A stretch of 64,000 nt of DNA from Ferruginibacter sp. (GTDB lineage: Bacteria > Bacteroidota > Bacteroidia > Chitinophagales > Chitinophagaceae): assembly GCA_014379625.1 (NCBI GenBank), contig JACMLJ010000041.1, positions 1-64,000 of the forward strand. Reading direction: 5' to 3'. Made by a program: the position numbers and the translations under genes. Positions within the stretch are counted from its first letter, which is position 1. The number at the start of each line of letters is the position of its first letter. Positions 22,011 to 29,784 of the stretch are shown here, piece after piece. The notes under the pieces were generated by a model. The model was not told the DNA's origin and searched no databases. It worked only from the letters and a program-made list of their open reading frames with translations.

Positions 22011-23147
22011 ATGGACAAAAATTTTTTAACGATGAAGCTTAAAACCGGAATGCTGTGGAGCTTATTGCTGCTATCATCCTGGTGTTTGGCACAGACCATC
22101 AGCACACCAGCCGCTAATGCAAAGCACGTTTTCCGGTATACCAACCCTATTACAAGGGACACCGCTATTTCATTGCGTGATCACTTCATCATTAAGGTTG
22201 ATAAAAAATGGTATTGTGTTGGCACGTCCGAGCCGGTGTGGACGGGGCAAAACCCCGGTGTACGTTTATTGATCTCTGACGATTTAACCAACTGGAAACA
22301 ATATTCATTTTTGATTGATGCAAAAAAACTTCCACCCGATTGTCCCTATAACGGACGCTTCTGGGCGCCTGAAATTCATTTTATCAAAAACAAATACTGG
22401 CTTACCGTTAACAGCGGCAAAATAACAGCCGACGATCCAAAAGGAATGAAAACACACAGTGTGTGGCTCTTTGCTGCTGATAGTGTAACAGGCCCATATA
22501 AATTAGTAAATGGGCCCCTGACCCCACAATATAATAATGATGCCACACTGTTTGAAGACGAGGACGGGCAAACCTATTTCTACTGCAGCGGTAACGGGTT
22601 GTTCCAGGCAAAAATTGATCTGAACACGGGAAAACTTACGACTCCGATTAAAAAATTTCTCGATAAAAAGCAACCGGGCTGGCCTGGGTGGATGGTTGGC
22701 GGTATCGAAGGGCCATTCGTGATTAAAAGAGAGGGTACTTACTTCATGTTCTTTTCTACCTGGACACGTGGTTACGAAGTGGGGTTGCTACAATCGAAAT
22801 CACCAATGGGGCCATGGGAACTGGTATCACAGGAACCCATTTTCGGCACCCGGAAAAAAGGATATCGACCCGAAATGGCAAAAGAGGGCGGGTATGCAGA
22901 TTTGAAATTCCAGGACACCGAAGACCCTTACCAGGAAACCGGGCACAACGCATTGTTCATCGGTCCGGACGGACAGATATGGAGTTCCTGTCATTATTTT
23001 ATGTATGAAAAAAGGCCTTACCCATACAGTCAAACATTTGAACCATGGGAAAAAACACCGCAAATGGGATATGAACCGGTGTATTATAAAAATGGCAGGT
23101 TTTATATCAAAAGTGCCACCTGGACCGAGCAGGTAATTGAATATTAA
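22011..23147 (+). CDS. GH43 family glycosidase, secreted
   Basis: A GH43 enzyme of 378 residues from the ATG at 22011. The frame is open back to 21948, but that extension covers the tail of the fossil at 21789-22006 and lacks signal character. ATG 22032 (MKLKTGM) is another option and still gives the full signal peptide ending CLAQ. From 22011, the acidic residues are D57 in LRDHFIIKV, D177 in NNDATLFEDEDG and E233 in GGIEGPFVIKREG. RFWAPEIHFIKNKYW is a typical propeller block. Length corresponds to a single catalytic domain with no accessory module. It probably acts on arabinose or xylose side groups; the exact specificity is not readable. Confidence 0.85.
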   Translation: MDKNFLTMKLKTGMLWSLLLLSSWCLAQTISTPAANAKHVFRYTNPITRDTAISLRDHFIIKVDKKWYCVGTSEPVWTGQNPGVRLLISDDLTNWKQYSFLIDAKKLPPDCPYNGRFWAPEIHFIKNKYWLTVNSGKITADDPKGMKTHSVWLFAADSVTGPYKLVNGPLTPQYNNDATLFEDEDGQTYFYCSGNGLFQAKIDLNTGKLTTPIKKFLDKKQPGWPGWMVGGIEGPFVIKREGTYFMFFSTWTRGYEVGLLQSKSPMGPWELVSQEPIFGTRKKGYRPEMAKEGGYADLKFQDTEDPYQETGHNALFIGPDGQIWSSCHYFMYEKRPYPYSQTFEPWEKTPQMGYEPVYYKNGRFYIKSATWTEQVIEY

Positions 23148-23279
23148 GAAGCGGCTGAAATGCATGTAGCGGTTTGGTGTAAAAGGCAGTTGCGCTTCCC
23201 GCTGAACTGTTCCCTGTTTGTGACAACAGGCAACAAAAAGCAAGTAGTTGAAATGTTATCAAAAGCTGCAAAGCATTAA
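23148..23279 (+). pseudogene. Possible fossil gene tail after the GH43
   Basis: After the GH43 TAA the same frame remains open for 43 codons to a stop at 23277-23279, ending SLFVTTGNKKQVVEMLSKAA then KH. The last 25 residues look like an amphipathic helix from a real protein. No start codon or family was recognised. It lies just before the GH115 leader and is read here as the end of a lost gene. Confidence 0.33.
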
Positions 23280-23315
23280 TACAGCAAACAGGTTAATCTA
23301 AGTAAAAAATTTTTT

Positions 23316-25925
23316 ATGAAAAACAAGATTGCATTGATAAAATTAAAAGTAAAAGCCTTTGTGGCCTTGCTGTGTATGTTTGCCTTCGCAGAAAGCAATG
23401 CACAGTTGATTTCTGCATCGGCTACCGGCATGAACCTGGCCAATGCGGCGATCTATGTAGACAGTTCCGATTACCCGCTGGTGAAAAAATCTGCAGAATT
23501 GTTACAACAGGACATTGCGTCGGTAACGGGTAAAAGGCCGGCCATCATTCACGGATTTAGCAAGTCCTATAAAAACATGATCGTCATCGGCAGTATAACA
23601 CATTCTTCATTGATCAAAGATCTACAGGATAAACAAGTTTTAAATGTTCAGTCCATTACAGGCAAATGGGAAGCTTATCAAATTCAAACCATTGCCGGAG
23701 GTAAATTATTTCCCGGGCAATTGCTTGTGATCGCCGGCAGCGACAGGCGGGGAACCGCTTACGGTGTATTTGAATTGTCGAAACAAATGGGCGTTTCTCC
23801 CTGGTATTGGTGGGCGGATGTTCCTGTAAAAAAACAATCCAATGTTTACATCAACACGGCTGCAAAAATTAACGATGCACCAAAGGTAAAATACAGGGGT
23901 ATTTTTATCAATGACGAAGCACCTTGCTTAAGCAGCTGGAGCAAAGAAAAATTCGGTGGCTTTAATCATCAATTTTATGAAAACGTTTTTGAGCTGATAC
24001 TCCGGCTATCAGGAAATTATATGTGGCCTGCTATGTGGGGCAGCGCTTTTAATACCGATGACCCTTTAAATCCGGTGAAGGCAGATGAATACGGTATTGT
24101 AATGGGCACTTCACATCATGAGCCCATGTTAAGGGCACAGCAGGAGTGGAAAAAATTTGGCAAGGGTGCTTGGGACTATACAAAAAATGATACTGTATTG
24201 CGGGCGTTTTGGAAAAAAGGCATTGAAAATATGGGGTCGCATGAAAGCCTGCTTACAGTGGGCATGCGAGGAGATGGCGACGAACCGATGACCAGGGAAA
24301 CAGCGACCGGCCTGCTGGAAAAGATCGTAAAAGATCAACGGGAAATTATAGAAGCGGTTACCCATCAACCTGCTGAGGCCCAACCGCAGCTATGGGCCCT
24401 ATACAAAGAAGTACAGGATTATTACGATAAAGGAATGCGTGTGCCCGATGATGTTACCCTGCTTTTATGCGACGACAATTGGGGCAATTTGCGCAAGCTG
24501 CCTCGGCTGGACGAAAAACCCCGCAAAGGTGGCTATGGTATTTATTATCATTTTGATTATGTGGGTGGCCCACGGAATTACAAATGGCTTAACACCAACT
24601 CCATTCCCAAAACATGGGATCAGATGCACCTGGCGTACGAGTACAATGTAAGGGATATATGGATTGTAAATGTGGGCGATATCAAACCGATGGAGTTTCC
24701 CATTTCTTTCTTTTTAGACTATGCCTGGAACCCTGATAAAATTGGCCCGGCAGACATTCAAAAATATACACAGCAATGGAGTGCCGCACAGTTTGGAAAA
24801 GAATATGCTGCAGAAATTGCCGATATCATTGCCAAATACAGCAAGTACAATAACCGGCGTAAACCAGAAATGGTGGACGCCAACACTTACAGCATCGATA
24901 ACTACAATGAGTTTTCGAACGTGGTGAAAACGTATACGGACCTGGAAGCAAGAGCGGTCGCCATCGGGAAAAAATTACCTGCTGCTTACGCCACTGCCTA
25001 TTTTCAACTGGTGCTACACCCGGTAAAGGCCTGCGCCAATCTGAACGAACTGTATTACAATGTTGCGCTGAATAAACTGGCTTATCAAAACAAAAATATC
25101 AATGCCAACCGGTACGCCGATAAGGTAAAGGAATTATTCAACAGGGACTCAATGATCACAAAAGAATATCATGCCTTGAACAACGGCAAGTGGAACCACA
25201 TGATGAGCCAAACGCATATCGGTTACAGAAGCTGGCAGGATCCAAGAACAAACACAATGCCCGATGTAAAATATCTGCCACCTGATTCAGCCGTTGTAAT
25301 CGATACGGGATTACTAAGTGGCAGCAAAAATGTAGAAGGTTCAAAAGCTCCGGCATTTATGGCCTCGGTCGTAAAAAATAAAAACCGCCCCGTATTTTAC
25401 GAACTCAACCGCTATGTATCCATTGATGCAGTCCATTTTACAAGGGCAAACAATAGCTCCGCCATCCGCTGGCAGGTATTGCCCGACCATGGAAGAACCG
25501 GCTCGGCCATTACGCCCTTTCCTGTAACTGCGAAAGTGCAGGTGCCGGGTGGTAATGCACCACATGTAGCATACGAATTTTTCACCAGCAGCGATGGCGC
25601 ATTCAGCATCAGCGCTTATTTTTCACCCACCCTAAATTTCCACAGTACGGAAACCGGTTTACAATATGCCATTTCTTTGGATGATGAAACGCCACAGCTA
25701 ATCAGTATTAATAGCGATGATAAGGCAACAGAAGGCGGCATCAATTACAAATGGGTGGGTGATAATATCATCATTAAAAATTCACGCCACAGCATCAGCA
25801 AAGCTGGTAGACATACCATAAAATACTGGGCGGTAAATCCCGGGGTTGTGTTGCAAAAACTGGTGCTCAACTTCGGTGGTGTAAAGCCCAGCTATTTAGG
25901 ACCTCCCGAAACAATCAACCAATAA
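23316..25925 (+). CDS. GH115 xylan alpha-1,2-glucuronidase
   Basis: An 869-residue secreted protein of family 115, which removes (4-O-methyl-)glucuronic acid from internal and terminal xylose residues. The signal peptide runs to about residue 29 (SNAQL). Diagnostic blocks are AGSDRRGTAYGVFELSKQMG (about 147-166), YWWADVPVK, YRGIFINDEAPCLSSW (about 193-208), GNYMWPAMWGSAF (about 231-243) and GTSHHEPMLRAQQEW (about 267-281). Further conserved stretches include DDNWGNLRKLP and HFDYVGGPRNYKWLNT. The C-terminal 180 residues form the usual beta domain. Length fits the family. It sits 42 bases upstream of the GH10 xylanase, a natural pairing on glucuronoxylan. Confidence 0.94.
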   Translation: MKNKIALIKLKVKAFVALLCMFAFAESNAQLISASATGMNLANAAIYVDSSDYPLVKKSAELLQQDIASVTGKRPAIIHGFSKSYKNMIVIGSITHSSLIKDLQDKQVLNVQSITGKWEAYQIQTIAGGKLFPGQLLVIAGSDRRGTAYGVFELSKQMGVSPWYWWADVPVKKQSNVYINTAAKINDAPKVKYRGIFINDEAPCLSSWSKEKFGGFNHQFYENVFELILRLSGNYMWPAMWGSAFNTDDPLNPVKADEYGIVMGTSHHEPMLRAQQEWKKFGKGAWDYTKNDTVLRAFWKKGIENMGSHESLLTVGMRGDGDEPMTRETATGLLEKIVKDQREIIEAVTHQPAEAQPQLWALYKEVQDYYDKGMRVPDDVTLLLCDDNWGNLRKLPRLDEKPRKGGYGIYYHFDYVGGPRNYKWLNTNSIPKTWDQMHLAYEYNVRDIWIVNVGDIKPMEFPISFFLDYAWNPDKIGPADIQKYTQQWSAAQFGKEYAAEIADIIAKYSKYNNRRKPEMVDANTYSIDNYNEFSNVVKTYTDLEARAVAIGKKLPAAYATAYFQLVLHPVKACANLNELYYNVALNKLAYQNKNINANRYADKVKELFNRDSMITKEYHALNNGKWNHMMSQTHIGYRSWQDPRTNTMPDVKYLPPDSAVVIDTGLLSGSKNVEGSKAPAFMASVVKNKNRPVFYELNRYVSIDAVHFTRANNSSAIRWQVLPDHGRTGSAITPFPVTAKVQVPGGNAPHVAYEFFTSSDGAFSISAYFSPTLNFHSTETGLQYAISLDDETPQLISINSDDKATEGGINYKWVGDNIIIKNSRHSISKAGRHTIKYWAVNPGVVLQKLVLNFGGVKPSYLGPPETINQ

Positions 25926-25967
25926 TATTCATTAAATAAATAATCATCATCAATTAAATAGACAACT

Positions 25968-27092
25968 ATGATCAATAAAAGATTTTTCGAGGCGGTATGC
26001 CTTGCTGGTCTGTTAGGTGCAGGATGCTCCTCCAGTCAAAAGGCAACGGCACCAAAGGTTTCTTCATTGGGAGAAGCATACAAAAAGGACTTCCTGATTG
26101 GCACGGCACTAAACAATGCCCATATCCTGGAGAGAGATTCCCTGGCCAATCAATTAATTAAACAACAGTTTACAGCTGCTACACCGGAGAACATTATGAA
26201 GGCTGAGGTTCTTCATACCGGCTGGGAAAAGTATAACTTTGAAATGGCCGATAAGATTGTAGCATACGGTCAAAAAAACAACATTAAGATCAATGCACAC
26301 ACCTTAATCTGGCATAGCCAGTTGCCATTCTTTATCCGGGGAATAAAAAGTGCAGACAGTATCAAGGCGTATTTCGAAAATCATATTACAACCGTTGCTT
26401 CCAGATACGATGGCAAAGTATATTCCTGGGATGTTGTAAACGAAGCACTCAATGAAGATGGCACCATGCGCAATTCAGTGTTCCTTAAAAACCTGGGACC
26501 CGGTTATATTGTGGAAGCATTCAGGCTTGCACAAAAAGCGGCACCCAATACCCAGTTATACTACAACGACTACAATATTGAAGCACCTAAAAAGCGGGCA
26601 GGTGCACTCGAAATCGTTAAAAAGATACAGGCCGCTGGTGTTAAAATTGATGGCGTTGGCATACAGGGACACTGGCATTTAGGCACTGTGCCGTATAAAG
26701 ACATTGAAGAAAGCATTGAGGCATTTGGCAAGCTGGGCGTTCAGGTGATGTTCACAGAATTAGACATCAGTGTATTGCCCAACCCGCTGCGCGGAAACAC
26801 CGCCGACGTAAGCGCCAGGGCAGATGAGAACAGTGCCAACAGGGGCAATCCCTATGTTAAAGGTTTACCCGATTCTATCCAGCTTGCCCTTGCAAAGGAT
26901 TATGAAAAGTTGTTTCGACTGTTTTTAAAACATAAAGACAAAGTCACCCGAATTACCTTTTGGGGAGTAACTGATGGAGGCAGTTGGTTAAATGATTTCC
27001 CTGTTCGCGGCAGAACCAATTATCCTTTGCTATTCGACCGGAAATACCAACCCAAACCTGCATTTTACAGCGTATACAATCTAAAAAAATAA
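25968..27092 (+). CDS. GH10 endo-beta-1,4-xylanase, lipoprotein
   Basis: A 374-residue single-domain family 10 xylanase. The N-terminus is a lipoprotein signal: hydrophobic stretch then LLGAGC with lipidated Cys20. The TIM barrel has the acid/base E159 in SWDVVNEAL and nucleophile E264 in FTELDIS, with INAHTLIWHSQ and GIQGHWHL as further family blocks. It is the only lipoprotein among the xylan enzymes here, so it is probably the outer-membrane backbone-cutting enzyme that starts degradation. The residues after Cys (SSSQKATAPK) are not acidic, so surface exposure is not assured. It is followed after 20 bases by the broken symporter. Confidence 0.94.
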   Translation: MINKRFFEAVCLAGLLGAGCSSSQKATAPKVSSLGEAYKKDFLIGTALNNAHILERDSLANQLIKQQFTAATPENIMKAEVLHTGWEKYNFEMADKIVAYGQKNNIKINAHTLIWHSQLPFFIRGIKSADSIKAYFENHITTVASRYDGKVYSWDVVNEALNEDGTMRNSVFLKNLGPGYIVEAFRLAQKAAPNTQLYYNDYNIEAPKKRAGALEIVKKIQAAGVKIDGVGIQGHWHLGTVPYKDIEESIEAFGKLGVQVMFTELDISVLPNPLRGNTADVSARADENSANRGNPYVKGLPDSIQLALAKDYEKLFRLFLKHKDKVTRITFWGVTDGGSWLNDFPVRGRTNYPLLFDRKYQPKPAFYSVYNLKK

Positions 27093-27112
27093 TAACCATA
27101 AACCAACCCATC

Positions 27113-27498
27113 ATGACCGCAACCGGACAAAAATTATCAGTAAAAGAAAGATTTGGCTCTAGCCTGGGTGACCTGGCTGCCAACCTGGTATTTCAAACAC
27201 TGATGACCTACTTCGCATATTTTTATACAGACATTTTTGGACTTGAAACAAACCATGCATCCGCGGTCATATTAACTGTAGGATTGGTTGCTGCATTTGG
27301 GTTTAGCCCGATCATTGGTGCAATTGATGACAGGACTGTATCGAGGTGTGGAAATTCAGGCACTGGATTTTATGGACCGCTGTTCCGCTGGGTGTAATCG
27401 CCCTGCTGGTGGCGGATTACAGTGAATGGAAAAACAACCGCCATGCAACAGCGATCATTTTTTCTGCCATGATGGTTGGTTTGAAAGAAGGCTGTTGA
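27113..27498 (+). pseudogene. Collapsed GPH-type sugar:cation symporter
   Basis: The start is that of a glycoside-pentoside-hexuronide:cation symporter: KERFGSSLGDLAANLVFQT, a first TM segment, and GAIDDRTVSRCG at about residues 71-82. One A appears to be missing at 27351-27354. In the shifted frame the normal sequence continues as KFRHWILWTAVPLGVIALL, then jumps without the central helices to VADYSEWKNNRHATAIIFSA, normally found far downstream in the family, and ends at a TGA (27496-27498) where a transposase fragment begins. It carries one frameshift, one internal deletion and one truncation. An intact version would have imported xylose or xylo-oligosaccharides for this locus. Confidence 0.78.
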
Positions 27499-27613
27499 GA
27501 ATGGTTCGGTGGCAAACCCTTCCTTCTGCATTTCGGTAGCTTTCCACCAAACGGTAGTAAGCATCCGGTTGTTGTTTGTCTTTATTATATCGCAGGCTGA
27601 ACTTGAAATACAT
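27494..27613 (-). mobile_element. Transposase N-terminal remnant (IS1634/IS4-like)
   Basis: On the minus strand from 27613 the translation reads MYFKFSLRYNKDKQQPDAYY then RLVESYRNAEGRVCHRTILN. That is the characteristic beginning of DDE transposases of the IS1634-like group common in Bacteroidota (YYRLVESYRN, CHRTILN). After about 40 residues it runs directly into the symporter fragment, so the rest of the element is gone. The junction near 27494-27498 marks the rearrangement that truncated the symporter. Confidence 0.68.
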
Positions 27614-27785
27614 CACCTGCAAAATTCTGCTAACCAACAATACAAACCAACACCCCTGTGTCACTACAAAACGAAGAAACCCTTTATACGTGAGCTATAC
27701 GATTTTGACCCGTACCCCCAATGGTATATGTCCCGAAAAAAAATTAACAATTAACAATTAAAGGCCGAAATGCTGCAATGTGAAT

Positions 27786-27929
27786 TACCTTGATTTTATA
27801 GAAACCTACCCCACTCTTCATCAAAGATTACCCCTTAAACTAATTGCATCTTATCTCGGTATCACGCTAGAATTTTTAAGTCGCCTAAGAAAAAATATTG
27901 CGGAAAACGGCAGGAAGAAGAAAAAGTAA
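27786..27929 (+). pseudogene. C-terminal fragment of a Crp/Fnr-type regulator
   Basis: The plus-strand frame from 27786 gives YLDFIETYPTLHQRLPLKLI then ASYLGITLEFLSRLRKNI and a Lys-rich end, stopping at 27927-27929. This is the winged-helix C-terminus of Bacteroidota cyclic-nucleotide-type regulators (IASYLGITxEFLSRLR is the recognition-helix region). The cNMP-binding part and start codon are missing. The bases before it (27765-27785) look like the preceding residues in another frame. It is another rearrangement leftover next to the transposase remnant. Confidence 0.68.
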
Positions 27930-27986
27930 TTCTTTGGTTATGTACGCCGAATCAGCAGCAATAAAAAATATAAATGAACGGCTTAA

Positions 27987-28015
27987 ATTTCCAGCTCATT
28001 TTTTACGCTGGAAAT
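27987..28015. terminator. Inverted repeat between converging blocks, possible bidirectional terminator
   Basis: ATTTCCAGC (27987-27995) and GCTGGAAAT (28107-28115 is not involved; the right arm is 28007-28015) form a perfect 9-base stem with an 11-base loop. It lies in the gap where rightward and leftward transcription converge. No clear T-run follows on either side, so the terminator reading is tentative. Confidence 0.35.
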
Positions 28016-28145
28016 AAAGTATACAGGATCAGGTAGGTAATTACCAAAGACCTATTTATTTCCAGGTTGACAAATCAAAAATAAATTTTGTTGTGTGCTA
28101 AAAAATTTCGGAGCAATTATTGAATATGATATTTAGCCACTCATT

Positions 28146-28946
28146 TTATATTTTATACTTCATGTGCGCTACCATTTCCTGGAATTTATGATCGTTTTTT
28201 ATTTCCGGGTTCCAGGCCATTCCCATTTCTATCAGGTCTAATTTTTCAGTTATTGTGGCACCTTCTTTATTGGGCTGATTGGCCATAATAAAAACAGTGT
28301 CGGAAATAGCAAGTGAATTTTCAATATCATGACTAACAATGATCAATGTGTTCAACTCATGCAAAGTGGATACTTTTAATAACAGGTCAACCACTTTGTC
28401 GATCACCAGCACATCAAGTCCGGAAAAAGGTTCATCCAGTAAAATAAATTTATTGCTAGTAAGCGCCTGTTGCAAAATACTTACGCGCTGGCGCTGACCC
28501 CCGGATAGTTGCAGGGGATATTTATCGAGGTGTTCGGCCAGGTTGAACTTTTCGGCGTAATCTTTTATTATATTTTTTTTATCGGCATCGGTATAATTTT
28601 TATCATTGTGTTCCAATGCAATTTCCAGGTTCCGTTTAATGCTCCGGTGATTGAATAAAATATAATTTTGAGAAACCACCCCTACCTCGCCTTCCCTCAC
28701 TTCGTGCATATCTTCACCAATCAAAACCACGCCGGTAGTTGGCTTATTCATACCCGCCAAAATTTTAAACAACTGTGTTTTTCCAATACCGCTTCGGCCA
28801 ATCAAAGAAACCACCTGGCCCTGGCAAACATCCGGCCTCACAATATTATGCATGGTAAAATTGACATCCCTGAGAATTATTTTACCTGCATAGGAAAGAC
28901 CAACGTTTTCGGCTTTTAATAATACTTCCGTTTTTTGATAGGTCAT
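28146..28946 (-). CDS. ABC transporter ATP-binding protein (NitT/TauT type)
   Basis: A 266-residue ABC ATPase with all motifs: Walker A GRSGIGKTQ (about 50-58, Lys56), Q-loop Gln93, signature LSGGQRQR (147-154), Walker B FILLDEP (168-173, Glu172) and switch His206 in VSHD. It resembles SsuB/TauB-like subunits. A short extra segment (HNIVRPDVCQGQ) precedes the Walker A strand. The start overlaps the permease stop by 4 bases, indicating translational coupling. It is the last gene of a five-gene leftward operon whose binding protein is fused to an OmpA domain, so classical nutrient import is not certain. The solute is unknown. Confidence 0.88.
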   Translation of the reverse strand: MTYQKTEVLLKAENVGLSYAGKIILRDVNFTMHNIVRPDVCQGQVVSLIGRSGIGKTQLFKILAGMNKPTTGVVLIGEDMHEVREGEVGVVSQNYILFNHRSIKRNLEIALEHNDKNYTDADKKNIIKDYAEKFNLAEHLDKYPLQLSGGQRQRVSILQQALTSNKFILLDEPFSGLDVLVIDKVVDLLLKVSTLHELNTLIIVSHDIENSLAISDTVFIMANQPNKEGATITEKLDLIEMGMAWNPEIKNDHKFQEMVAHMKYKI

Positions 28947-29731
28947 TTATTTCTCAATTGAATTTTAGTGTACGGAAAAAAAGAGTAACGCAATGCGCCC
29001 AGTAAGTAATCAAAAAATACACCTATAAAAAAAATGATGACCAATATGGAGAAAACCGTAGCAAGATCGATGTACTTATTGGATTTTATCAGCATTGCAC
29101 CCAGCCCCCCTTCACTCATGCTTAACCCTTCCACCATGGTGATCATCATCCAGGCGATGGCAAAATTCTGACGCATTACTTCAAAAACCTGGTCGAGCCT
29201 GCCTATGATAATCACTTCCCAAAGTGTTCTCCATTTGTGCATACCTAATGTGGAGCATAATTCATATTCCTGTTTATCAATACCGTCAATTACAGACAAC
29301 AGGGAGGTTACAAAAAAAGGCACAATACCAAATAACAACAGGCTAAGTTTTAACTGGCTTCCGTCACTTGTTAATAAGGTAAAAAGAAATATCAAACCCG
29401 TTAAAGTAAGGTAGCGGCATTTGATTACAAATTTTGCGAGCGGACGGAAAAAGGGTACCAGGGAAAGATAGCTGATGGCTAAAGCGATGATCAATGCAAA
29501 GAACATACCCTTGAGCGTTAGTATCAAACTCATCATAAAATTATCCCAGAAACTACCCGACTTAATTATTTCCAGTATCCTTAATCCTATTTTTCCGGGA
29601 GAGGGGATTAAACCACCGCCCAGCCATTGCCACACACCCAATACAAAAACGATCTGCATAAAAACAAGCAACATCATTTTACTTTTGCTCACTATACCGA
29701 ATGGCTCAAAAAACGATTTCAGATTTTTCAT
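28943..29731 (-). CDS. ABC transporter permease (NitT/TauT type)
   Basis: A 262-residue integral membrane protein with about six hydrophobic segments, first at about residues 20-38. It has the cytoplasmic coupling region of binding-protein-dependent permeases (EYELCSTLGMHKWRTLWEVII, about 153-173), comparable to the EAA loop of SsuC/TauC. The ending SFFPYTKIQL matches the usual C-terminal amphipathic stretch. It is coupled to the ATPase by a 4-base overlap and follows the OmpA-fused binding protein by 53 bases. It should form a homodimeric channel with the ATPase dimer. The transported compound cannot be deduced. Confidence 0.85.
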   Translation of the reverse strand: MKNLKSFFEPFGIVSKSKMMLLVFMQIVFVLGVWQWLGGGLIPSPGKIGLRILEIIKSGSFWDNFMMSLILTLKGMFFALIIALAISYLSLVPFFRPLAKFVIKCRYLTLTGLIFLFTLLTSDGSQLKLSLLLFGIVPFFVTSLLSVIDGIDKQEYELCSTLGMHKWRTLWEVIIIGRLDQVFEVMRQNFAIAWMMITMVEGLSMSEGGLGAMLIKSNKYIDLATVFSILVIIFFIGVFFDYLLGALRYSFFPYTKIQLRNK

Positions 29732-29784
29732 GATCCAGTTTGAAAAATGCAGGAGACAGGCGCCCCCTGCATTTTTATTTATTT

